From Syngnathus acus (taxonomy: Eukaryota > Chordata > Actinopteri > Syngnathiformes > Syngnathidae), in NCBI RefSeq assembly GCF_901709675.1, contig NC_051092.1, forward strand, positions 6,080,491-6,144,490: a stretch of DNA of 64,000 bases. The letters run 5' to 3'. Shown here in pieces: positions 26,531 through 39,122 of this stretch. Every line of letters starts with the position of its first letter. Within the stretch, counting starts at the first letter, position 1. The position numbers were made by a program, and so were the translations under genes. The notes under the pieces were generated by a model that saw only the letters and a list, made by a program, of their open reading frames with translations, did not search any database and was not told where the DNA came from.

Positions 26531-29299
26531 TACAGACAGATTAGTGTACAGACTCAGTAGACACGTAGGACCACTTGAGAATGACATTTCCTACCCTAAT
26601 TTCTATTCCAACACTTTGATGGTTTCTGATCTAATACTAAAATTTCTCGAGATGGTGAATTTGCTTTCTTTTTTTAATTCTAAGCTAGATAAATCATAAT
26701 TGTCAGAAAATATGTCACTTTGTGTGTAGTGAGTGTACTATTTAAACTGAATTACTGAAAAAGAATTACCTAAATACCAGTACAAAAACTCTTATCGCAT
26801 CTACATATTTTGTGTAACTCCGGATTCCTCGACGTAGACGTTTCTATTCTCCTTCCCCTTTATTTGCTTTTCTTTACTCTGTATACATAATTATTTCAGT
26901 AGCTATTCATTTTGATGACAATGTTGGTTACTTTAGAGGGGACTTTCTTTCATTTTTGGAGTTTGAGTGAGCCAGGGGATGCAAATTGTCCCAGTCCCAA
27001 AAGGCCTTTAGAAGGCTGTTGGGCTCAGAGTTGAGGGCAGAGACTCCAAGCTAGCTGAGGTGAAGCGACAGAAAGGTTAGCAAGAGGCTTGACGCTGAAT
27101 GAAAAACGCAGTCTCATTTCTTAGGCTGAATACAAGGACGCCAGCGCAACTCTGCATGACTACCAGGTATTGAAGCGGTCCACGCCACATAATTGGATTG
27201 AACACTGGCTACGGTATTTATGTCACTTCTTGTCTTGTCAATCCTATAACAGGCATGGCAACAGCGTGGGGATCTCCCATGGTGACGGAGCTTTGCCTTA
27301 TTCAGACAGAATGGAGAGAAAAGAGCCAAGCCTCATTTAATTCACATTTAATTCTCACTCAAAACATTTTAAGAGCTGACGTTATTTGCATAACAGGGAG
27401 AAGGGACTCTGCCTTTTCAGTGTCCCTGCGTGTGTGTGTGTGTGTGTGTTTGAGAGAGAAGGAGAACAGGAACAGTGTTGTAACTGAAAGTGTATAGCAG
27501 GCTTATATATGCATATGCTGGGCAACACGCTTTCTCACACGGATCAGCACACAGAGAGATTCTGTTGCAATACACTCATGCATGCTGCTGTGTATTGACT
27601 AATTCACATTGTTGTGATGGCATTTCAAGCAAGTAATCGCTCAGACTCAAAAGGTTTTGTTGGAATGTACGATACCAAATTAAACAAATACAACGATATT
27701 GTTCGTCCGAGGTTCTGTTGCACAATAACTGCTCACGTGAGAAAGACCCGCCGCATGAATGCTTCCGTGTGTGATCCATTGATATTTATGTGTCATTGGT
27801 AATATATTATAATTATTGATGCATGTACCATATTAGCGATTCAGAATATCCATCGGAATTATCCGAACCATCATTTATAGAAAACAAATGAAAATGATGA
27901 TGAGGAAAAAACAGTAGTGTTTATATCTCCAGATAAAAGACTAATGAGTCGCATAATGACACGCAAAAAAAAAAAAAGTTGTTAAATTATAAGAATAATG
28001 TCTAGCAAGAAGCTAATTGCAACAATGTGAGGCTATCCTTCTCTGAAGACCAGCCACGGAATAAATGAAAATTCCTGCCCTTAACACTCTTAAAAAGTAA
28101 ATAAAGTCAACTCGTGATAGTGTTGATGAAATTTTCTAGCTGAGCTGTAGCTCCTTCAGTTTGAAGCCACAGGAAAAAAATATAGAATTCAAAATAATGT
28201 TGGGCAGCACAGTGAGGTAGTGTCAAGGATGTCTAACAGACATTTCTGAGATTTGAGTTAGGAATCTCAGCTCACCTCAATTTTACGGCATTCTTGTGAT
28301 ATGTTTGTATTTTCACAAGTCCTTAATAAATTTCAGCTCTGTGACGCGTTGAAACTGCAGTCAGTGAAGGAAATGCAATTTCGAGTTCCGCACAGTGACC
28401 CAGTTTTCCGACGCACAGACAGACATTCTAATATTGCTTTCAGCGAAAGTCAGTGCGCCCCTACCAATCTCTTTTAACCCGAACCTCCCTTCAGCAAACC
28501 TCCCCCCCCCCCCTCTCTCCACCCGAGGCTAATCCGCGGTTTAGCCTTTGATTTTAAACTTCAACTTTCTCCCTTCATCCCACCGTCTGCTTTCGCAAGG
28601 AGAGATGGCTGGGATAGAGTGACTAGTCAGCTTCCTGCTGCTCTTCTCTTCTTGATCTTTGTTGCCTTTCGGCCCTTTAGCCTGCTTCTTTGCTCCCAGC
28701 AAGTGCACACACAAATCCATGCAGGCACACGTTATATATGCAGAGTCTACACATGTATATGAGTGTGTGTGTGGTTTGATCTGGTTTCCTAGTGGACCCT
28801 ATTGTGTCGAGGCAGGAAACAGCTAATCCAGTCGGATCTAACCCCAGTCAGGGGCCCGATGCTCTTATTATGATCATCATCTTGGCTTTGGCACAGCTTT
28901 TTACCCAAGGGATAAATACAAATCCTATTTCTACAGGGTTTCTGTACCTGTTGATTATAAAGTAGATATCACCCATAGTTTGAAAGAATATGGAATGTTT
29001 AACGAAATGAATGCTGTCAACGAATAAGAAATAGGTCATACTGAAGTATAGGATAAAAACTGTTGAAACGGTACCAGATTTTCCCCCAGCTATCTGGACT
29101 CGGTCCTTATAACCTAAATCAGATCCTGTATGCCAGTTAGAATCATAATTTGTTACGAGAAGAACAATTTAAATATTATGGATAAAAACAAGTAAAGCTT
29201 GTACAAAATACTGCAGGCAAACATCCCGAGCTAGGGCCAAGGTGAGAGAACATTGACAGAAAGGGTAAAACAAAACATCCAATTCAATTGATAACCCCC

Positions 29300-29344
<45 letters not shown>

Positions 29345-30741
29345 CACACACACACCGCCAGCAGCTTTGCCTATGTAGTGCCAACACAACCAAAAATAAG
29401 GAAATACTTTCAATACCAAACAAGTGAACTTTAGTTTTCCTTTCGTAGAACCATTATTTGCAAAACCGCAATTGATTATTGAGGCATCTAAACAGCTGAA
29501 TATCCAGTCGGGAAAAATATTTTCAATTTAATGGCAGAAAAGGCCATCAGTGGGAAGTGTAAAAAGAAGGTGCTAGTAAGGATGCGCACCAAAAAAGAAA
29601 AATAGGAGAACAATATGAAACAACACATACACACACACGCAACATACAACGCATTACGCCACTGTGGTCATGGTGCCTAGCATGACTCCATTCATTTGAC
29701 TTCCTACTTCAGCTTTGTCAAATAATTTCACAAGCACCAAAGTCAGCAGCCCGCGCCAAACATCCTGCACATGCACACAAACGCACATTGACTGACACCC
29801 TGCAGAAGAAAGGAACAGCTAGGAAGGATATCCTCATTTCTTCCATATCAGGGCTCCTTTGAAAGCTTTGACTCTGAGCTGAAAGAGAGGTTTCACTGAA
29901 GCCATTCACATCAATGATCTGCTCTGATCCACTCACAATCGACCATATCTGTTATACATGGCTAGGCCTTTCAGACCCAGCGACACGGGAACGGGACAGG
30001 GGGAAAGAAAGGAAGGAAGAGCGTAAAAGAGAAAAGAAAGGGAAGGAAAGCAGAGCTCAACTAACTAATTTATATCAATTTACTATGCACATTATCGGCA
30101 CACAATGTTTTTTTTACACACACAGTAAATGATCACTTAGCAACGCAAAAAAGGTGTCCACTTGTGGCGCCGCTTCAGAATTAACCAATCGCATTGAAAC
30201 TCGAGTTAAATGTAGTCCGCACATACCTGCCACAATTCAAAGTGACTTTGATTAACCCCAGAGAAAGTTTAGCACCATATCTGCATGGTCTGACAACATC
30301 GTGTGTTGGTGTTATTTTGGTTCAGCTGGAACTGGGGCCTTAGTCAAAGTAGAAGGAATTATAAACACTTACAAATTGTAGTCAGTGTTAGCACAAAAAG
30401 TAAGAACTGCTGTCAAGCTTACAATGCAGGAAAAGCCTACTTTATTTAAAGGAGAAGTCAAGTCCGAATTTTTCAAATGTTCTGTGGGTTAAACACAACA
30501 TGCAGATTAATATTGCCTTTGTGGAATATTAATTAAGCAGCAAAATCTACCTGACTTTATCCATTTCAGGGGCGGCCATTTTGCCAATTCCTGTTGACTG
30601 AAAACAACATCACAGTTGCGGCTCAGTTTCAGAAAACCGGCGAGTCAATTACACAAACGCAATATTAATCAGGATGTCGTTGTCATTGTTTGAAAGAAAA
30701 TTTCTGAGTAGACTTGGCCTTCAATTTCAGTTACTTTAAGT
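26531..30741. other. Gene-free interval with dinucleotide repeats
   Basis: Holds a (GT)n at about 27429-27449, a C-run at about 28502-28513 and a (CA)n at 29302-29355. No coding exon is supported. The rest is AT-rich sequence without features I recognise. Confidence 0.45.
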
Positions 30742-30798
30742 CAGATTGTCAACCGGTGGTCCGCAGCCCTCTAGTGGTCCGTGGCGGTATTGCAGGTG

Positions 30799-30800
<2 letters not shown>
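30742..30800 (-). mobile_element. hAT MITE fragment next to a (GT)n tract
   Basis: Reversed, this reads gcaataccgcc ... ccactagagggctgcgg ... ggttgacaatc, matching the right-hand 55 bp or so of the MITE at 12796-13097. It is cut off by the GT microsatellite. Confidence 0.6.
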
Positions 30801-30879
<79 letters not shown>

Positions 30880-30890
30880 TGTGTGTGTGT
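30801..30890. repeat. (GT)n microsatellite
   Basis: About 45 nearly uninterrupted GT units. The Cys-Val and Thr-His open frames over it are artefacts of the repeat. Confidence 0.95.
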
Positions 30891-31674
30891 GGCCTACCCC
30901 AGCATTCTTAATCCCTTTAATTGAGTGGAGCTCATGAATTGTCCTCAAGTCTTCATAGTCTGCTCCACTTGACCATATGTCTGATAAACGCTGATGCTCA
31001 AGATAATTTCTCTTTCTCGTTTCTTCTCAAAGAAAGGCCGACTCTCTTTTACTCCTTTTCTGTGGTGCGTCCACATCTCTTTGTGTCAAGATAATTGTTG
31101 CTTTTCAGCTCGTAAAAGGTGCAAGCAACGAGGGCTAACCATACGTGCGTGAGTATGTAGTCGTCTGCATTTTAAGTCAAAGACTAACCGAGCGTGAGCG
31201 TTTTGTTAAAGATCCAGCTTAATCCCGCACAGAAAGGACTATTTTGAAGAGTTGGCCATCATGCAATCTTATCTTTTGTTTCGCTGTATTTTGCCTTTAT
31301 ACACCACCACAATAGATGCAAAATGAAATCAGTAATATTCTATTGATGGCAAGAACTGGAGCTTAAATTTGAGAGGTTTCTGAAAAATATGGCATTTATA
31401 CACATTTATCAAAATTGTTGGTTCTGTTGAAACCAATTTAACAATAAGCCACAAAGCCTCTGGGAAAATGCTCTTTGTTTTGGTCTTAGATGCGCCCAAA
31501 ATTGACATTTTATGAAAGTTACAGTGCCATGAAATGCCTGTTTCATTTGTTTAGTTCTTTTCCCCTCTCTCTCTCTCTCTCTCTCTTTTTTTTTTACCAA
31601 TACTTTTTGGACTTTTCAGTACACATACTATTAGAAGTTGGTCTGTCACCCACAAACAAAAAAGCAAAGCAAAA

Positions 31675-32008
31675 ACCAACCAACCAACCAACCAACCAAC
31701 TGACCGATCAACCAACCAGAGCTGTCCAAATTAATCGATTATGAACTTAATCAACAACTATTTTAGTAATCAAGTAATTTTTTTACCAAAGATTTGTCCA
31801 AATCCTCTAATGCCAGCCTCTCAACAGTAATGTTTCATTATTTTTTTTACAGTCATTATGAAAACAGATAATCTTTTGTATTTAATCAAAACAAGACATT
31901 TGCAAAAATTTGCATTTTTGTCTTGTTTTGATTAACCAACCAACCAACCAACCAACCAACCAACCAACCAACCAACCAACCAACCAACCAACCAACCAAC
32001 CAACCAGG
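31675..32008. repeat. Two (CCAA)n tracts bracketing a hairpin
   Basis: CCAA tracts at about 31677-31720 and 31935-32008. Directly before the second lies a perfect 14-bp inverted repeat, taatcaaaacaaga (31883-31896) and tcttgttttgatta (31921-31934), with a 24-nt loop. Confidence 0.8.
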
Positions 32009-32335
32009 CAAACCAACAAGTAGCAAAATTATAGTATCCCCATCAAAAAGAGTGTGATTTGCCCATTTTATTTTACCTGGATCTTAACAATTGCAAACCA
32101 TGAAAGCCATATCAAACAAGGCATTCGGGCATTATACAGATCTTATGTAACTAACACTTACATATAACACTTATATAACTAAATAACTCTAACCCCAATG
32201 CTTATTTTGTCTTCCGGTACTACTATTCCAACTTAACTTTGAAGTCTAACACTATTCATTCAGCTCGTAGCATTTTTCAGTGTTTGGGTCAAACATAAAT
32301 ACAACATAAAGGAGGAAGATGATTTAATTAGAACG

Positions 32336-32442
<107 letters not shown>

Positions 32443-33720
32443 GTTTCACTAATGGCTCTTATTTTAGGAGCTGTCAGGCCACAAGGACCCTCTCAAGGCC
32501 GGTTTTTGGGCATTCCTTATGCCACTCTGTTGAGCGGATGTAGGGATAAGAGGTGATCACAGAAAAAAAAGTTTGGGTGGCAGTAGTGGAGCAAGACCAA
32601 AAGAAAGAGAGGCAGCGAAAGAGGTGTTTAGTCTTGGACTTTAATTAAAATCACCAGAGGAATTCTAAGCAACTCTCTTCTTTCTTTCTGTGAGCGCACA
32701 GCTTAATGTGTTGGAAAACTTGTTGGGGCTACAATGGAAGAGGGATGAGAGCGGAGTGGATAGGAGTAGGCACTGAAAGCAAATGAGAGGATGTTTATAG
32801 ATGAAGCCATTACGGTTGATCGTTTATCAATTAAGTCATTCAAGACGAATGAAAAGTCTAATTAGCTTTAGGTTAAAGGCCATGAGAGGTTTTTGAAGAA
32901 GGAGAATTGCTGCTGAATTAGAGAAGTGCTACAAGTTACAAGCAAGTACAAATAATCAAATTATTGATGTAATTATTATATCATCTGCTCATTAAAAAGC
33001 AATCAACATCTTCCATGAGGACATTTTTTTCAAAGTAAGTTCAGAGATTTGTTTCTGAATCTGTTCTGTTCAATTCCGTATATCTTGCGTTTGAAGAAAA
33101 TTGCTGAAAACGTGCAAAGCTCGAGATCAATGTAGTAGTGACTCAGATCTATCATGATATCATGAGATATATTTATAGCATTTTTTGGCTCCCCCGACTA
33201 GAAAAGAAGCGAGCGTCTTTGTTTGCATCAGTGAATATCCTGCACATTAGTGACGCTCAGTTCACACCGACTGCGTGACAAATGTGAAACCTAGGTTTCT
33301 ATTTTCTGCGGATAACGCATGCAGATTTTCATGAGGCTGAAGAAATTCGACGAGCCACACAGGAAGTCGGGCGTCGGCATTTGAGGTCGATGTGGTATTT
33401 TTTCAAAATAAAACTATTCTGCCTACTTGTAAGGATCTCCTTTCCCACCAGTGCTTGGCATAAGATGGATTTTTGGGAGGATAATAATGTTTGGATGTTT
33501 CACCCTGAGTGTTTATTCTCACCTTTGGGACTGATAGAAATCCTCTACAGGAAGACCTGACTCCTGGATGGCTCATAAAACCACATGTGATGAATGAGCA
33601 AGACATTTCAGTGAAATTTGTGGGAGTGAGCATTCTGTTTAGTCAGAGGCTTTACAAAAGAAGCACTGAGGCATGCAAGGATAGAGACCTATGGGGTTTT
33701 ATCTACCTGAGAGGAAACGC
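32443..33720. other. Non-coding interval, possible regulatory block
   Basis: No coding exon or transposon seen. 32640-33040 is repeat-free, AT-rich and dense in TAATTA-type motifs (ttaattaa at 32641, ctaattagc at 32859, gtaattatta at 32970). Its role is conjecture. Confidence 0.4.
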
Positions 33721-34254
33721 ACACGACTGCACGCATGTGTGCGCTAGAAAGCACACACACACGAGCACGCAGGCATGCACATAAACACAGATGCACACAC
33801 ACGCACGCACGCACGCGCACACACACACCAAAGGAAAGTGATGTCAAGTGCAGCTTAGAGAGGCCGCAAGTGGGGCAGTAACAATTGCCCCATGGGGTTA
33901 CTGGGTGACCCCTAGGAGTCTATAATTCAGAATGGGGTTAGTCTATCATTCACACGCTCAGACCACCACACACAAACACACACACACACGCACGCACACA
34001 CACAGATTAACAGGGGAAAGATTGAGGAGTTCATTTCGAGAGTTTGTGGATGAAATGAAAAGATAGGAAAGACTATGAAGCAAAAGAGAAGCTTGTGATT
34101 GCGTATTTTGATCTGATTGAGACACACATAAGAAAGTTTGGGGGTCAAAGGTCAAGTCTAGAGACCACAGTGTTTAAGACCCCAATGGTCTCCTTTATAT
34201 GGACACATAAACATTTGACCTCTGACTTGAAACTCCAGCCGGAGGACTTGTTTG
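33721..34254. repeat. (CA)n/(CG)-interrupted microsatellite cluster
   Basis: Alternating CA-rich tracts at about 33752-33830 and 33963-34006 with CGCA interruptions. No coding content. Confidence 0.8.
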
Positions 34255-34269
34255 TCGGTTTGTTCGTCC

Positions 34270-34510
34270 GTCCGTCCATCCAACCATAGGGCCGGAGGTG
34301 GAATCGAAGCCGCAACCTCTAAACTGCGAGGCGGACGTGCTAACCAGTGCTTCACCATGCCGCCCATAAAAATTAGTACAGCATGAAAAAATACAACACT
34401 CAGAAAAGTATTATAAGGCACAGGGAGAATATGCAAACTTCACGCAGGGATAGCCGGAATTGGAATAAAACCCTAAAACTTTGAAGCGGACGTGCTAACC
34501 ATTGCGGCAT
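34270..34510 (-). mobile_element. SINE-like repeats with tRNA-like head, two adjacent partial copies
   Basis: gccgcaacctctaaactgcg followed by ggcggacgtgctaaccagtg at 34309-34348, then a decayed second copy with gcggacgtgctaaccattgc at about 34487-34506. Reversed, each reads as a tRNA-like block (gcacgtccgcc...ggttgcgg) typical of fish SINE/LINE heads. Confidence 0.55.
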
Positions 34511-35298
34511 TAATTCGTTCAAATTTGAATTATTAAAAAAAAAAATGCTTTACAAACAAACTTTTATAATAGCTTGTGGGATTTTTCACTACAACAGTGT
34601 TTATTTCATTATGACTTTTGTTTTTCAAATAATTTCTTTTTTGTTTTTAGACCAAGTTTGTTAGTCTTTAATTAGTTTTTATTTCTTAATTCTATTTTTT
34701 AGTTTGTTTTTATTATTATTATTGATTATTGATGGTAGTTTTATTATATATGTTTTAATATATGTGTTGGTGAATGCAAGATGAAAAGGTCAAATGACTG
34801 TTTGGCCTCCCTTCTTTGGTATGAATGTACATTTAAAATGAGCCCTAAAAGTTCATGTATGATATTAATGACTAAGAAGAAAACAAAGGACTGTTTTCAT
34901 TAAAATTAGATTAAGTTTTAGTTAGTTTTATAAACATAGGATAAAGATTTCTTTTTTTTTTTAAATTTTATTTAATTTTGATAACAGATTTTTTTTTTTA
35001 GTTTTACTAGTTATTTCCTTAGTTTTCATTAACTAACTTTCAAAACTTTGGTTTAGATCAGGGGTCTCCAGACAGTTTGAAAAGTGGGCCAAATTTGTTG
35101 TGGTGAAAATGTGAGAGCTCACCACGTAGCTTCCAGTTGCTTTAATTTTTACTCACCTTGTCGTAGTTTGCATATTTCATCTGGTAATGCTTCTTTAGTA
35201 TATTGAATTCCTATCAAAATAGCTACACTCACTGTTTTGTATTTTAGAGGAAATATCTGACAAAATATACCTTTTTCCACTTATGTTTTACGCCAGTA
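34511..35298. other. AT-rich non-coding interval
   Basis: T-rich low-complexity DNA (34500-35040) followed by caggggtctccagac at about 35059, a hAT-like terminal motif without a visible partner. No gene. Confidence 0.35.
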
Positions 35299-35616
35299 AA
35301 AGTTAAAGTTAAAGTTAAAGTCCCAATGATCGTCACACACACATCTGGGTGTGGTGAAATTTGTCCTCTGCATTTAACCCATCCCCGTGTGATCTTAATC
35401 CATCCCCTGGGGGAGAGGGGAGCAGTGAGCAGCAGCGGTGCCGCGCTCGGGAATCATTTGGTGATCTAACCCCCCAATTCCAACCCTTAATGCTGAGTGC
35501 CAAGCAGGGAGGCAATGGGTCCCATTTTTATAGTCTTTGGTATGACTCGGCCGGGGTTTGAACCCACAACCTTCCAGTCTCAGGGCGGACACTCTACCAC
35601 TAGGCCACTGAGCTGT
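35299..35616 (-). mobile_element. Dispersed repeat with (GTTAAA)n end and tRNA-like end
   Basis: Starts with short gttaaa repeats and tcccaatgatcgtcacac; ends in a tRNA-like block (gggtttgaacccacaacctt ... ccactaggccactgagct). Reversed, this gives a B-box-like ggttcaaacccc. A deleted copy of the same family is embedded in the transposon at 19158-20022. I recognise it as a common percomorph-type repeat but cannot name it. Confidence 0.6.
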
Positions 35617-38600
35617 CCAGTGTACGTCGGCCTCTTGCCCAAAGTCATTTGGGATATGTACAGCTCATTGTGATCCTAATGAGGATAAGTGTTACAAAAG
35701 TTTTATTTCTTAATTTATTTTTTATTTCTTGTATTAGTAATTGTTTTATTTTGAAGGATGCATAAAAAAAAAAACGGCACAACCAACCAAATAAACCAAT
35801 TCAACTTTGTGGATGGGTGGCAGATATGCCAAGCGGATCACACAGCTTTTGAAGATAAAGCTGCAACTGTATTCATTTATCTTTACTTTTCGTAGTTATA
35901 GTCCACGGACATTGTGGTAAAGTGGGAAGATGGGCAATCAGATTGAGCACTTGGAGTTGTCCAGGATGACCATGCATACTACTTGATTGCTTTGTTTCTG
36001 CATTCCCACTTCAGCTAACATTGTGGAACATTTGTACACTTCAAAAAAAAAAAAAGGGATTTTAACCACTTCCATGTGTACTTTTAGTGGATTGAAAAGT
36101 TAAATGGAGCTCAGATTGTGACGTTTACCCGCATAATCCATTTAACTATGTCTTTGGAGAGCACATTAACCACATAATGCCAACATATGGTGACTGGTGT
36201 ATGTGCGTGTTTGCATGTGTGGTTGTGTGTTAGGAGATACCACACAGAGCTGTGACGAAAGGAGCAAAATACAGACATTTCACACACACACATGCACGCA
36301 GATACACGCACACAGAGGAGTTTTTCAGCTCATTAGGCAGAGGGTTGCGTGTCAAATCAGGTTTTGTATAGAGGCTGCAGGGTCATTATGATCTAATTTA
36401 CCTTTAGTGGTTATTCAGCTAGGCAGACAAGGAAAGGAAGGCGGAGGGAATGGAAGCGGGAAAAGATGAGCCTGGAAGGTAAGGAGGGAGTGACAGAAGC
36501 TAAAGGACCAATTAGGATCAATCACTTTTTCTCCTATCATTCAAAAGTAAAGAAAGCAGAAGGTAGGAAGGTGAATACATATATCACGATCACAAGACCT
36601 GACGAATTTCGATTAGAATAACTTTTATTTATCTTCGGCATGCTATACTGATTGTCACTAAAATGATTCTAAAGCATCTTTTAACATTCTAAAGTATTCT
36701 TTAACAATCTTTGCTATACGCCAAAGAAAAGGGGATCCATGGGTGGGATTAGAATATGAAATGTTTATATTCGTTAACAAATGAGCAGTTTGATTTTTAG
36801 TAACGTGACGCATCAAAATGACGATACCTGCTTCAGTTGGAATGTTTTCAAAATGATTTCAATGAAGAACATGTGCATTTATGTGCCACAGCTACATGGC
36901 AGTGTCAAGTTAGGTAGGACATCGATGTTGTGCAGTTTTTCATATTCATGGTGGACATTGGACTTAACAGTTGCATCATGTACATAACTTTAAAATTGTG
37001 GACAGCGCAATGGTGTGATTGGAGTTACGCTCACTCAAATGGCCATTACACCTGCTGCGATGTGCGGCATTGATATTTTTAGAGCCGTTGATCCCTCTGA
37101 TACCACAAAGACCGATTCTCGAACTTAAACACGAATACTTTGAATATTTGAGGCGGTGAATTTTTAGTATACCAGCATGAAAAGCCATACAGGTATCGAT
37201 TAGCGGACTCCACGCTGGACTGGTTATGAGTCAATCACAGAGTACAAATAAAAGCAGACAACCACTGACACTGACCGGGATCTTAGCTTACGCTACCTGC
37301 ACTTGAACTGAGCTTGTGAACTCTGACCAGAGAGGAAATGTATTCCTGTTTCAGTGTTTCACAAGAATCATCACTAACCAGACCTAACTTTGAATCCAAG
37401 TGCTGATTCTTTGTGGCCGGAACATGTATACATGGGGGTCCCCGAGCCTTTGTATAAGTGTGCAAAATGGGTTAAAGTGTGGTGTCCAGAAGCAGCAGTG
37501 TGTGTCTTGGCCAGTGCGCATGGATAAAGGCCTCCATATTGTGCTGGTCACTCGGACCCAGTCGCCAGCCAGAGGGGGCGTCCAGCTGCCAATCAAACCA
37601 CCTCCAGCAACAATGGGAAAGTCGCCCAGAGCTTACACACAGGTGCACACACACGTGCACGCGCATACGTGCGCACACACACACACATGCACACACACAC
37701 ACACACTGATGATAACTAGATTTAGATTTCCATATCATGTGGAAAATGATCACAATCTGATGATATTCCTCTGAGACGTGAGGAACCGTAAGAGTCTAAT
37801 CAAGCCTTCAGAATGAATACTGCTGTCGAATTTATTAGCAATGGGATTGTTTCTTAAACCAATCAATGTTTTTTTCACCTCACATTACCCACAGCATTTT
37901 TCTGTCCTCTGATTGGTTGGTCAGAGTAAAATGTTAAATTCAGCTGACAAAACTCTGCGCAAATAATGTAATAATTCACACCTCTGGTGATTATCATGTA
38001 TTTTATTACATTTATTTTTGCTTCTGCATTGCTCCACCTTCGATTGTTGTTACATTTTTGCATATTGATGGTTTCTGTAATCGTGACTTAATATTAGAAT
38101 GTGAATACAATTGCGTGAATCCCCACTGATTCTAATTTGTCTTAATGGTTTCCATCCTTCATTCTATCATCGCTCAGTAATCATACCATTCTTAGTTATG
38201 TTGTTTAATTGAAAAGAATCGAATTAAAATATCTGTCCCCGGTTGTCATTACCAGTACCTAATCTAGATATCAGAGTACAAACTGTTGAAAGTACTGCAG
38301 TGAATTCCCAGCAGCAGCACTCAGTGCACGACCCTCCTTTAGTTCCATTTCCAAGGCCCTGCATTAATCTTTTGTAATAACACTTGAAGCCATTCGCTTG
38401 TCCGTGAGCTCTGGAATTGTGTTTATCTTTTCAAACGCTTTGAGACGTCATTCAGTGACAGCCATTCACTGCAACTACCCCGGCACAATACAGCCCCACT
38501 ACAAATCACAGCCTCTTAATGACCCCATTCTTTTGATGCAGAATTTCAACCACTGGTAATTCCAGGCAAAGCTTTCGGCACATTTGATTAGAAGATTAGG

Positions 38601-39122
38601 GGGAAAAAACCCCACAAAATTGGCAGTAGGATAAAAAAATAAGAAATGCGGCTTCACGAGGTGTTTATAGATTTCAATTGTGCCAACTAACAGAGAGCTG
38701 GGTGTGTGGTCGAGGTTCCTCAAGTGCCACTTGACAATCTTTGGAAAGATTGGATCTGTGTGGATCAGCAAGAAAAAAAAGGACCACATTGCAAATGAGG
38801 AATATTGATTTTATAATGACTCACAAGATGAACTCATGGAATAGGAATTAAAAAATAAAAGCAACTAGCACTAAAAATTTGGATGATTCAAGCACCATCT
38901 CAAGAAATAAGAACTATTAAAATCAAAACTTTTTAAATCGAGAAATAAGGGAAGAATTTGACTTCTGAGAAGAATTTTCCAATTTGATTAACTGATGTGT
39001 CAGTGAAACTGGTGAGTGTAATGAGTTTGACCTTTTGAAATGAACTACTGAAATAAATAAAACTTCATCCATCCATTATTTGAACCGCTTATCCTAAGCC
39101 TCACAGATTTGCCACAGTCAGC
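35617..39122. other. Non-coding interval and dnaaf4 downstream region
   Basis: Holds CA-rich tracts at about 36279-36312 and 37636-37706. An L2-like tail (catccatccattatttgaac, cgcttatcc) at about 39066-39095 lies just past the dnaaf4 stop. 38310-38600 is repeat-free and looks like single-copy sequence. No exon is supported. Confidence 0.4.

Noticed and set aside
30714-30948. Cys-Val and Thr-His repeat open frames
   Set aside because: Produced by the (GT)n tract at 30801-30890.
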